Origin: Candidatus Gastranaerophilales bacterium
Lineage (GTDB): Bacteria > Cyanobacteriota > Vampirovibrionia > Gastranaerophilales > Gastranaerophilaceae
Length of the DNA: 64,000 bases
Assembly (NCBI GenBank): GCA_944325515.1
Contig: CALVAO010000001.1
Coordinates: 62,001 to 126,000 of the forward strand
Direction: 5' to 3'
Positions 55,001 to 62,454 of this stretch are shown here, one piece after another (the first letter of the stretch is position 1; every line of letters starts with the position of its first letter). The translations under genes were made by a program, and so were the position numbers. The notes beneath the pieces are model-generated. The model had not been told where the DNA came from, did not search any database, and saw only the letters and a program-made list of their open reading frames with translations.

Positions 55001-55383
55001 CCATCTACGGCTTTTAACTGTGCTGTCAAAAGATTTTTCAAACGGAAATAAAATTTTGAGAATAATTCCTGCGAGCCTAAGACTCTTCTTATATTCTTGA
55101 GTGCTTCAAATTTAATAATTACCGAGGCATATTCATCTGTTTCGCACTCTTGAATTGCAGTACTTGCAGCAGTATTAAATCCGCACCTGCATTTGTCATT
55201 TGCAGCAGGTACCAGCTTCCCGCATTTAGCACACTTTACCAGAATTAAATAGCCGCATTTTTCGCAAACCAGAGATTTACTTAAGCAATGACAATTTGGA
55301 CATTCCAGAGCCAAAACTTTATGGCAGTGCGGACAAACAGTTTCTTCTTCTGAAATATTTCTATGACACTTCGGACATTCCAT
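52084..55383 (-). CDS. Zinc-ribbon, cyclase-like, ATPase-like, TPR-type protein with eroded sites
   Basis: 1099 residues. Three N-terminal zinc ribbons: C3/C6 with C17/C20, C28/C31 with C40/C43, C51/C54 with C65/C67. A region at ~84-180 has the pattern of class III nucleotidyl cyclase domains, but the first metal Asp is Glu93 (IIKFEAL); Asp135 (TYNDIVEI) is kept. An AAA/STAND-like domain follows from ~310, yet its P-loop reads GERNLEIRTS (330-339), lacking the GK[ST], and the Walker B line is VVIIEAFENMDD (~434-445). The last ~500 residues are TPR-like helices. This is the layout of soluble adenylyl-cyclase-type regulators with both catalytic sites lost. Divergent from the ZorA/ZorB-like pair, 57 bp apart. 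Confidence 0.82.
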   Translation of the reverse strand: MECPKCHRNISEEETVCPHCHKVLALECPNCHCLSKSLVCEKCGYLILVKCAKCGKLVPAANDKCRCGFNTAASTAIQECETDEYASVIIKFEALKNIRRVLGSQELFSKFYFRLKNLLTAQLKAVDGRIITYNDIVEINMCKELSFVTSANKATRLALKIANAFAGLNAKIIEELSTPLKLNITVVKKKSEDLLKKTELTANVKLLEVKKDEKKYLKGMQIILDQFVRDTVNKDYKTDSLYSIEQNGTTLMLYELLLENYVLPPSNDIEDDNDNNIKPVRNNIIKDIPKTEDIYSFKVFDINAKCKFYKATAENILAKLDGNKITAIRGERNLEIRTSELVEYFKSKGQKVIQAVCTEETNYHPWGVLEQLFRDFYELPLCNSLIPENYDNKRFNELFNLLFSKPRKASAPEDARFAYMEDFGEFLAGLKNCVVIIEAFENMDDTSIQTLELFFDRFKKLNTNFVFITNSECALHAKIKGLLRTPLYSEYSLQKVSMETILSSLKEEAGDFIQSFYFEKIQEYFDGSLLYFDNALRYLTEKNILINFENRLLIKSNNSVILPKTLPELLKARLKYLGKQADASMILAYSTFLGARLDFETLKLLGIKEPEKAAKVLQDAGFAVLSEKAVYINNFNLIKPVIESSLKKEVTEFLCRNILAKLAKGLNDTLTLLIFGKLSYFKEEYLLLWRNSQFAMNSGDFDAYLKNCLGFLSLVEHIGSNIPTEDIENNKKEVYQNILMCLYSYSPDKIYSIENVLLMDALKDNDNERIVKLSNLMLQGALISSNYTDALTLLHNILTRMPNPKLIVDGAINTKFLLLSLVNIEILFNIGDFEQCTEVAAELLNVLRPEIIEKIKPASFSMNLFAEHLFETFRLAGFAKLFLMNDGLEEFFEQVKIAMGDNLPDKDCILAVRDFIKGNNYAISNIENSSAFSKVIYLILQEFNAHKSDYKVFAQNIYQAKLLASDIHQTQLELFCDLLIAYCYANIGIKQKAEAIYSDILQKAENSAIFNILILAKYFIAKLKIAAAETEEALLIINDALALLQKYNNQSKIIYVMFEKLFVDIVKEYNISAVNIESEEQKLAMITSDGRFARLIQDN

Positions 55384-55440
55384 AGTGAAAATTATAGCCT
55401 AAAATCCTCTGTTATGCTATACTTTATAAGGAGGGAAAAT

Positions 55441-56325
55441 ATGAGCTTTATTCAAATTTTAACAGAACCTGCGATCCTTATTATTACGGTTTTCTTTCTG
55501 TTTTTCATCATGACGGTTTTAAGAAATTATTCCAGGGTTGAAAAGAATTTGAACTCTGTATATATGTTTTTAAAATCTTTAAACAAAAAGGAATTATCTT
55601 ATCGTTTTCAAGAACTTGATGATTTTATGAGTTCAAACAGTTTTACTGCAACAGCCTGGGAAGACTTTAAGAAAGCATTGATTTTCCCCGAAAAATTATA
55701 TGTTGCTTCTCAAAATACAAAATCTACCGGTGATTACAAACCGGAAATATATTTAACCATTGATGCGTCATACTTTTTTAATGAAGAAACAATTGTTTAT
55801 TCAAAAATTAACCATAAGTTCATACAGATAATGCCGACTTTATTGACAGGGCTTGGACCTTTCTTTACATTTCTAAAAATGGCAGTGGCTTTTTCGGCTA
55901 TTAATTTTACAATTGATGATAGTATTGGAAACTCATTGAACGGGCTAATATCTAATATTCAGATAGCGGCGTTGTGTTCAGTGTTTGCAGTCGGTTTTTC
56001 ATTGTTATTTATGTTTATTGAAAAAATTGTTTATAACCGCAAATGTAAAAAATACTATCTAGCAATACAGAAAGAATTTATACGATTATTTGATATCGTA
56101 ACAAGCGAAAAATTTTTAATAGACCTTGTTAAGGAATCAAAAATACAAAATGCTGTAAATGAAAAATTACTCAAAGCTTTACCGGAAAATTTTGCAAAAG
56201 CTGTGGCAAAAAGTCTTGGTGAGACAACAGTTCCTTATCTGGAAAATATTTTATACAGCTTGAATAAATTGAATGAGACTACCAATAAAGTCTCGCAGGG
56301 CGATATTGTAGATAAATTATTTTAG
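55441..56325 (+). CDS. ZorA/MotA/TolQ-like proton-channel protein
   Basis: 294 residues from the ATG at 55441, fixed by AAGGAGGG just upstream; the longer frame at 55363 overlaps the divergent gene start. Three membrane helices: one at residues 6-30 (ILTEPAILIITVFFLFFIMT), then a ~100-residue cytoplasmic part, then a pair with TLLTGLGPFFTFLKMAVAFS and QIAALCSVFAVGFSLLFMF. The TGLGPFFTF string fits the ZorA/TolQ/ExbB channel motif. C-terminal helix ~70 residues. ZorA of Zorya defence systems has a much longer cytoplasmic tail, so this is a short variant. Forms a rotary motor with the next gene product (inference). Confidence 0.82.
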   Translation: MSFIQILTEPAILIITVFFLFFIMTVLRNYSRVEKNLNSVYMFLKSLNKKELSYRFQELDDFMSSNSFTATAWEDFKKALIFPEKLYVASQNTKSTGDYKPEIYLTIDASYFFNEETIVYSKINHKFIQIMPTLLTGLGPFFTFLKMAVAFSAINFTIDDSIGNSLNGLISNIQIAALCSVFAVGFSLLFMFIEKIVYNRKCKKYYLAIQKEFIRLFDIVTSEKFLIDLVKESKIQNAVNEKLLKALPENFAKAVAKSLGETTVPYLENILYSLNKLNETTNKVSQGDIVDKLF

Positions 56326-56336
56326 AAATATTAATT

Positions 56337-56987
56337 ATGGAAATAAAACGGCACAAAGAAGAAGGCGGAGAAAATAATATATTTTGGATAACAATGACAG
56401 ACTTGATGACAGCTCTGGTTCTGGTCTTTATTGTTTTGTTTTTTTATACCTATGTAACAAGTTCATATGAAAGAATTCAGAGCAAGCTTGAACAGGACAG
56501 AGCCTCAAAAGCTTTGCAGGAAACATTAAAAAATCAGAATATTAATGCAAATGTCGAAGCCGGAATTGTTAAGATTTCAGATCTGGAGTTGTTTAACATA
56601 AACAGCTATGAGCTTTCTGATAAAGGAAAAAAATATCTGGATAAATTTGCGCCTGCTTATTTTAATTCATTATTTTCAAATGACTACTTAAATAAAAATG
56701 TGGAAAAAATTATAATTCAAGGTCATACCGATTCTCAAACTTTCCGTGGTAAGTATTCTGCAGACGAACAATATATGAAAAACATGGAGTTAAGCTTGAA
56801 ACGGGCATATGAAGTTGCTAATTATATGACAGGCACCCAGTATAATAAATCCAACGGTGATAAACTCCGTAAGATGATTATAGTAGAAGGTGCAAGCTAT
56901 TCCAGTCCGGTATTAGTTAACGGCAAAGAAGATTTTAATAAAAGCCGCAGGGTTGAATTAAAGATTATTATGAAAAATAACCATTAA
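56337..56987 (+). CDS. ZorB/MotB-like OmpA-domain protein
   Basis: 216 residues. One N-terminal membrane helix with the ion-carrying Asp22 in TMTDLMTALVLVFIVLFFYT, the MotB/ZorB hallmark. A ~60-residue linker is followed by an OmpA/MotB peptidoglycan-binding domain with IIIQGHTDSQTF and NKSRRVELKII. Eleven bp after the ZorA-like gene; no ribosome site, so reinitiation is likely. With its partner it should make a 5:2 stator-type motor anchored to the wall. ZorC, ZorD and ZorE are absent on either side. Confidence 0.85.
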   Translation: MEIKRHKEEGGENNIFWITMTDLMTALVLVFIVLFFYTYVTSSYERIQSKLEQDRASKALQETLKNQNINANVEAGIVKISDLELFNINSYELSDKGKKYLDKFAPAYFNSLFSNDYLNKNVEKIIIQGHTDSQTFRGKYSADEQYMKNMELSLKRAYEVANYMTGTQYNKSNGDKLRKMIIVEGASYSSPVLVNGKEDFNKSRRVELKIIMKNNH

Positions 56988-57019
56988 AACAACCCTGCTT
57001 TAATTCTATTAACAAGTCC

Positions 57020-57760
57020 TTACTTTTTAGATATAAAATCAAGCACACCGTTAATAAATGTAAGAGGATGAACAGGACAGCCCGGTATGTATAAATCTAT
57101 CGGATATTTTTCCAGAAACTCTCTGTTGAGTTTTGAAGAATTCTGGAAAACCCCGCCGGAAATAGCACAAGCACCCGCTAATATTACAATCTTCGGATCC
57201 GGTGTAGATTTATAGCAGTCTTCCAGTGCATAAGCCATATTTTCTGATATAGGTCCGGTAATTACAACTCCATCAGCATGCCTTGGTGATGCTACAAAAT
57301 CTATTCCGAATCTTCCCATATCAAAGTTGCAGTTTGAGCAGGCATTTAGTTCCATTTCACATCCGTTACAGCCTGCAGCAGAAACTTGACGGAGTTTTAA
57401 TGATTTTGAAAAAACTCTTCTAATTTCTTTTCTTGCTTCTATTGCAGCTTTTTCAAACTCTTCCGGTGTCATTCCTTCAGTTATTACGAGTCGATCTCTA
57501 TTAGTTGAAGACAATTTATAATAGTTGCTAAATTGAATAGCTTCACACTTACAATTGCCGCAAAGCGTACATTTACCTAAATCAATAGAAAGTGGATTTC
57601 CTTTTAACGCCCCTGTCGGACAAATTGTTTCATCAATATTACATCCCTCACACTGTTTTAGAATAGGGAACCCCCTAAATTGACTCCGCATAGGTGCATT
57701 TGGAATATCAGGGATGTATTGTTTCCCTTGAAAATATTTTAGTTTTATAGTGTCTAGCAT
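57020..57760 (-). CDS. NuoB/HyfI-like subunit fused to a ferredoxin domain
   Basis: 246 residues. An N-terminal two-cluster ferredoxin segment with C37, C40, C47 and C64, C67, C70, C72; then the NuoB/hydrogenase small-subunit domain with proximal-cluster cysteines C131, C134, C198 (GACA) and C228 (PGCP). Electron-transfer subunit that bridges soluble donors to the membrane module. The ferredoxin fusion merges HyfH-type and HyfI-type roles. Last gene of the operon. Confidence 0.88.
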   Translation of the reverse strand: MLDTIKLKYFQGKQYIPDIPNAPMRSQFRGFPILKQCEGCNIDETICPTGALKGNPLSIDLGKCTLCGNCKCEAIQFSNYYKLSSTNRDRLVITEGMTPEEFEKAAIEARKEIRRVFSKSLKLRQVSAAGCNGCEMELNACSNCNFDMGRFGIDFVASPRHADGVVITGPISENMAYALEDCYKSTPDPKIVILAGACAISGGVFQNSSKLNREFLEKYPIDLYIPGCPVHPLTFINGVLDFISKK

Positions 57761-57841
57761 GTTATGTTACCTCTGTTTTTAATGTGAATAAGTTAATAAG
57801 TGAACAGGTTAATAATAGATATTAGCAATCACTTGTTTTTG

Positions 57842-59305
57842 TTACAGGTCATTGCCGCAGTAGGACAGGTTGAAACTTTTGTTACATAGCGGAAAGTCCG
57901 AGACTCCGTTGTTTCTGACTGCCATTGCAAGCATATACCAGTTATTGAAAGACGGGTCTTTCATTTTATACCGCAGCAATTCGCCGTTTGCTCCGGTAAT
58001 TGCTATATGTACGATTTCACCTCGCCATCCTTCAGTCATTGATACAACAAAAGAATTCGGAGCAAGATTACGGTTTGGTATAACTTTTATCGGTTCATCT
58101 TTATACTCTTTAAGCTTAGAAAGAAGCTTTTTCACTATCTGCATTGATTGTTTAATTTCTTTATACCTTAAAGTAAATCTCGAATGAACATCTCCTGTCG
58201 CTTTGAACGGTTTCACAACATCAAGTGAAGTATACCAGCAGTCATTAAAATCGAATCTTGAATCAATGTCAACACCGGAAGAACGTGCTGCCATTCCTAC
58301 GGCACCTAAAGCTTTTGCACTTTCGCTGCTAACTACACCGGTTCTTTCCATTCTAGAAATACAAGTCGGTTTTTTGAGCATAACTTTTGTTGTTCTGTCA
58401 ACGGTTTTAGCAACTCCGTCAAGCATTTCAATAATCTTATCAGACATTTTATCATCAATGTCAAAATTAACTCCGCCAACGTTAATTAAACCACGCCCGA
58501 AACGGCTTCCGGAGATTTCAAGCATTGTATTAATAACAAGAGTTCTGGTAATACCAAAAATCGAAGCTCCCATCAAATATGCCATATCACCGGCAATTGC
58601 ACCCATATCACCAATATGAATCGCAATTCTTTCCATCTCAAGAGCAACACGACGTATAATTTGAGCCTTATTAGATATTTTAGTATCTGATAAAGTTTCC
58701 ATTGCTTGAGAATAAGCCATATTATAGCCTATAACAGTATCTCCGCAAATTGATTCAGCAAGTCTGTTATTATATACGGAATTTTTTAAAAATAATTCTT
58801 CAACACCTCTATGCTGATACCCGAGCATTATTTCTAAATCATAAACCTTTTCTCCCATGCACATGAACCTGAAATGGCCCGGCTCAATCACACCGGCATG
58901 AATTGGTCCAACTGCAACTTGATGGATATCCTCTCCCTGCATTTCAAAGAAAGGATATTTATTCTGGTTAATACGTACAGGCTTAAGCCACGGATGATTT
59001 AACGGCTCAATACCGAACTCTTCATAAAATTCTCTTTCAAATATATGAAAAGAAGGAAATTTTTGAGTAAATGACTCATAAGATTTCATATTAGGAGTAA
59101 ATATACTCGATGTTATGTATAATTTACCAATCTTATCATCAGCCATTACAATGTATAGACGGATATTTTCATATTCCTGTTTGCCGAAAAAGCCAATGAC
59201 ACGCATTTTCATTTTTTCTACATCGGATTTTATTTCCTCTATAGAAACTGTTGGAATATCCAGAGCGTTTATTTTTTTATTATTTTCAGTTACTATCCAA
59301 TTCAT
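57842..59305 (-). CDS. NuoCD/HyfG-like large subunit lacking the [NiFe] ligands
   Basis: 487 residues: NuoC-like domain (1-110) fused to the NuoD/hydrogenase large-subunit domain. The family blocks GPIHAGVIEPGHFRF and MLGYQHRGVEE are conserved. The first nickel motif is ESICGDT (C187 kept, partner Cys replaced by Thr190), and the C-terminal motif is SFNLSYCGNDL instead of DPCxxC. So at most one of four ligands remains in place, and the site cannot hold NiFe as in true hydrogenases. This fits Ehr (energy-converting hydrogenase-related) complexes. The C-terminus is not extended, so no maturation peptide is expected. Confidence 0.9.
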   Translation of the reverse strand: MNWIVTENNKKINALDIPTVSIEEIKSDVEKMKMRVIGFFGKQEYENIRLYIVMADDKIGKLYITSSIFTPNMKSYESFTQKFPSFHIFEREFYEEFGIEPLNHPWLKPVRINQNKYPFFEMQGEDIHQVAVGPIHAGVIEPGHFRFMCMGEKVYDLEIMLGYQHRGVEELFLKNSVYNNRLAESICGDTVIGYNMAYSQAMETLSDTKISNKAQIIRRVALEMERIAIHIGDMGAIAGDMAYLMGASIFGITRTLVINTMLEISGSRFGRGLINVGGVNFDIDDKMSDKIIEMLDGVAKTVDRTTKVMLKKPTCISRMERTGVVSSESAKALGAVGMAARSSGVDIDSRFDFNDCWYTSLDVVKPFKATGDVHSRFTLRYKEIKQSMQIVKKLLSKLKEYKDEPIKVIPNRNLAPNSFVVSMTEGWRGEIVHIAITGANGELLRYKMKDPSFNNWYMLAMAVRNNGVSDFPLCNKSFNLSYCGNDL

Positions 59306-59349
59306 CTTTTGTACCTTTTCTTTTATTTATTGTATAACCTCTGTTTGTA

Positions 59350-60780
59350 TTAGAATCCTGCAACTGCCATCAAAACAGCCTGTGACAAGCCTAACGGCAT
59401 ATAAATACCTATTATAAACGCAAGAATCAGCATTATAACCTGTGGAGCATACATTGTCCAGCTTAGCTTAATTGCATTATTAGGAAGTTCGCTCTCTTTA
59501 TTAGATGAAAACGCCATTCTTACTACAGACTTGCCTAAACCGTAAATAATAATTGTTAAAAGGAGCAGGAATACTGCGCATATTATAAAATGTTTTTGCA
59601 TAAACAAAGTCTTTACCATTAAAAATTCACTAATAAACAGGACAGAAGGTGGAAATGCTGCTATACCTATGAATGATGCAATCCAGAGCCAGCCTGTTTT
59701 TCTATCGGTTTTCAAAAGTCCTGTAACAGCCTTTATCTTTTTTGTTCCGTATATTTCCAGAATATTTCCGGATGTTAAGAAGAAAGATGCTTTTATTAAA
59801 GAGTGTCCGATAAGATGTATCATAGCAGCCAGCATACCAATACCGCCAAGAGCTGTTCCTATCGCTAATATACCCATATTCTCAATAGAAGAATATGCCA
59901 GCATCCTTTTGTAGTTATTAATATGATATACAAATACAGCTGTTATAAATAATGATAACAACCCCATTACGAGAAGCATTATTCTTGCATAACCATCACA
60001 GCCTGCAATTACCATAACTCTAAAAACATTTAATATCATTAGAAATGCTGAGTTTAAAAGAGCTGCTGATAACAATGCAGAAATAGGTGTCGGAGCCTCT
60101 GCATGAGCATCCGGAAGCCAGAAGTGTACCGGTGCAAGCCCCATTTTTGTACCAATACCGAATAATATAAACACAAAAGACAACTGCAGCCAGAAATGGT
60201 TAAATAAAGGTGCATTGTGATATAAATCACTATAGAATAATGAATTTAAGTTTCCTGTTGCAATTGTCATAAGTATGATACCGACAAACGCAAGCGCAAT
60301 ACCGATTGAACAGATAAATACATATTTCCACGCTGCTTCGATTGAATTTTTTGTTTTGTGGAAATAGATTAAATATGCACTTGCAAGAGTTGTACCTTCA
60401 ATAAATACCCAGGTGATTCCGAGGTTGCTGCTCAAAACTGCGCCTGTCATTGAAAATACAAAGAATAAAATCATATAAGTATAATGCCTTAGTTTCTTTG
60501 TAAGTGAAGTTTCTTTCTGAACATAACCATTGTTATAAATGGCAACCGCAAGAAAAACTATAGACATTACTGCCAGAAAAATTTTGTTTGTATCATCTAT
60601 CGCAAAAAATCTGCAGGTCTTCCACATTGGCAGAAAATCCACATTGAAGCAGAGTGCCATAGATACAACAAAATGTATTAATGCATACAAATTAATCATT
60701 AAGTTGTTTAAAAATTTCTTTTTAAACAAAGACAATATAATAAATGCTAAAATAGGAAATAATAAAATCAAATTAATCAT
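59350..60780 (-). CDS. HyfF/NuoN-like antiporter subunit
   Basis: 476 residues, about fourteen membrane helices. The MrpD/NuoLMN fold: Glu in TWVFIEGTTLASA (helix 5) and Lys in GTKMGLAPVHFWLPDAHAEA (helix 7) mark the ion path, with a second HLIGHSLIKASFF block around the helix 11-12 Lys. It overlaps the upstream HyfE-like gene by 8 bp. One of two antiporter-type subunits of the complex. Confidence 0.92.
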   Translation of the reverse strand: MINLILLFPILAFIILSLFKKKFLNNLMINLYALIHFVVSMALCFNVDFLPMWKTCRFFAIDDTNKIFLAVMSIVFLAVAIYNNGYVQKETSLTKKLRHYTYMILFFVFSMTGAVLSSNLGITWVFIEGTTLASAYLIYFHKTKNSIEAAWKYVFICSIGIALAFVGIILMTIATGNLNSLFYSDLYHNAPLFNHFWLQLSFVFILFGIGTKMGLAPVHFWLPDAHAEAPTPISALLSAALLNSAFLMILNVFRVMVIAGCDGYARIMLLVMGLLSLFITAVFVYHINNYKRMLAYSSIENMGILAIGTALGGIGMLAAMIHLIGHSLIKASFFLTSGNILEIYGTKKIKAVTGLLKTDRKTGWLWIASFIGIAAFPPSVLFISEFLMVKTLFMQKHFIICAVFLLLLTIIIYGLGKSVVRMAFSSNKESELPNNAIKLSWTMYAPQVIMLILAFIIGIYMPLGLSQAVLMAVAGF

Positions 60781-61480
60781 TGTATTCGTAATCCTTTAAG
60801 TCTGATAAATGTGCTACTTCCAAATCTTCAAATTCGTTATTAATTTCATTTACAAGCATACCGAGTATAAATACTGCAATAAAGATATCAAGTAAAACAC
60901 CTAAATTAACAATAATCGGCATTTCTTTTGCAACGGAAAGAGAAAGCAGGAAGATTCCATTTTCCATTGTAATAAAACCTATAACATTTGACAAAACTTT
61001 ATGTTTAATTGTAATAAGCCACAGGCTTGTAATGATTATTGCAATAGAAACACCAAAATACATTCCGTCTACCATCTTGAATTCCGGAGCCGTTATATTT
61101 GCAACCAGAAAACCTCCGAATAAGATAATACTTGCAATAACCAGACAGTAAAAATGTGGAATATTTGCCTCGGTATCCCTGTGTGCCTGCGTTTTATTCA
61201 AAACCTTTTTTAAAAATACAGGTATAATAATCGCTTTAACAAGCAGTGTTTCAACAATTACAAATAAAAAACCTATAATGTGAGGCATGTTTTCTGCAAT
61301 ATTTCCGGTGCTTGCAATCATATGCCAGTTAAACCATGGTTCTTTTGCAAAACCGGATAAACATACAAAGAACAACAGCCAGCCCTGCGCAATAAGCATA
61401 TTAACATGCGCTGCCAAACGGCTTGTTGCTGCTATGTATATCATTGATAATCCTAATAAAATTATAAAAATATTTTCCAT
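60773..61480 (-). CDS. HyfE-like membrane subunit
   Basis: 235 residues, seven to eight membrane helices, with an acidic C-terminal tail (NEINNEFEDLEVAHLSDLKD). The C-terminal half has the NuoK-like glutamate in TMENGIFLLSLS. Hydrogenase-4 subunit E plays the NuoK(/J)-like role. Overlaps the HyfF-like gene by 8 bp. Confidence 0.9.
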   Translation of the reverse strand: MENIFIILLGLSMIYIAATSRLAAHVNMLIAQGWLLFFVCLSGFAKEPWFNWHMIASTGNIAENMPHIIGFLFVIVETLLVKAIIIPVFLKKVLNKTQAHRDTEANIPHFYCLVIASIILFGGFLVANITAPEFKMVDGMYFGVSIAIIITSLWLITIKHKVLSNVIGFITMENGIFLLSLSVAKEMPIIVNLGVLLDIFIAVFILGMLVNEINNEFEDLEVAHLSDLKDYEYND

Positions 61481-61534
61481 AATCTATATTTTCCTTTGTC
61501 TATCCTTTGCCATTTTTAGAGTATTCTTCACGCC

Positions 61535-62452
61535 TTATCCGCCGTACATTCTGTATGTCACAAGCGCAAGTATTATAAGCGCCGTAATAGACATAATGAA
61601 TATGAATTCAAAAACGTGGGTCATTCTGAATCTTGCCATAGAAGATTCTACCGTTCCGACAATCACTGCAAGTATAAATACAACAGCAAGGAATGCAGCA
61701 AGCGCCATCCAGCCGTGCAAAGATACCGGCAATATAAGATTTGCAATCAAAGCCTCAAACAAAAACATTTTGATTGCAGAACCCCATGTGATTAAGCCTA
61801 AATCTGCACCGGAGTTATCCAATATCATAACTTCGTGTATCATCGTTAACTCCAGGTGTGTAGTAGGATCATCAACAGGAACCCTGCAACATTCGATTAA
61901 AAGCATTATAAACAAAGTAACTGCCAATAATGCAATAATCAAATATCCGTAAGTTCCGGCGTTTTTGAGTATCAATCTTAAACTTTCAAATGTATAATTC
62001 TGGCTTAAAGCCGCAATTGATGCCATTCCGATAAAGAAGGCGGGTTCTACAATTGTTGAAAAACACGCTTCTCTTGAAGCTCCCATTCCCTCAAAACTGC
62101 TTCCTGTATCTAAAGCGGCAATTAATGAGAAGAATTTGCCAAACCCGAGAATGTAAGAAAAAACAACAAACGCAAACGGGATATTAAATATCGGTTTGCC
62201 TGCTACAAGCGGTACAAAAAGCGCCGCAAACAATATTGAAGCAAATCCAGCAACCGGTGCAAACTTAAACACCCATGAAGTTGTTTCGCTTATAACAGAA
62301 TCTTTTTTCATGAGTCTTAAAAAATCCCACATAGGCTGCATAATACTTACACCTTTGCGTCCAGCCCAAAAAGCTTTTGTCTTTTTTATTATACCTATCA
62401 TTAAGAAAGGTACAAATAAAAGTATTAATATATTTATTAATAAACTAATCAT
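61535..62452 (-). CDS. HyfC/NuoH-like membrane subunit
   Basis: 305 residues, eight membrane helices. Connects the soluble arm to the proton path. Conserved blocks: FWAGRKGVSIMQPMWDFLRL, SFEGMGASREACFS, and LIECCRVPVDDPTTHLELTM with the charged residues lining the E-channel. Two bp from the HyfB-like gene. Confidence 0.93.
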   Translation of the reverse strand: MISLLINILILLFVPFLMIGIIKKTKAFWAGRKGVSIMQPMWDFLRLMKKDSVISETTSWVFKFAPVAGFASILFAALFVPLVAGKPIFNIPFAFVVFSYILGFGKFFSLIAALDTGSSFEGMGASREACFSTIVEPAFFIGMASIAALSQNYTFESLRLILKNAGTYGYLIIALLAVTLFIMLLIECCRVPVDDPTTHLELTMIHEVMILDNSGADLGLITWGSAIKMFLFEALIANLILPVSLHGWMALAAFLAVVFILAVIVGTVESSMARFRMTHVFEFIFIMSITALIILALVTYRMYGG

Positions 62453-62454
62453 TT

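Noticed and set aside
55441..56987. A complete Zorya defence system
   Set aside because: Only ZorA- and ZorB-like genes are present, the ZorA-like protein lacks the long tail, and no ZorC, ZorD or ZorE is adjacent.
57842..59305. Annotation as a true [NiFe] hydrogenase large subunit
   Set aside because: The ligand motifs read CGDT and SYCGNDL; at least three of four nickel cysteines are not in place.
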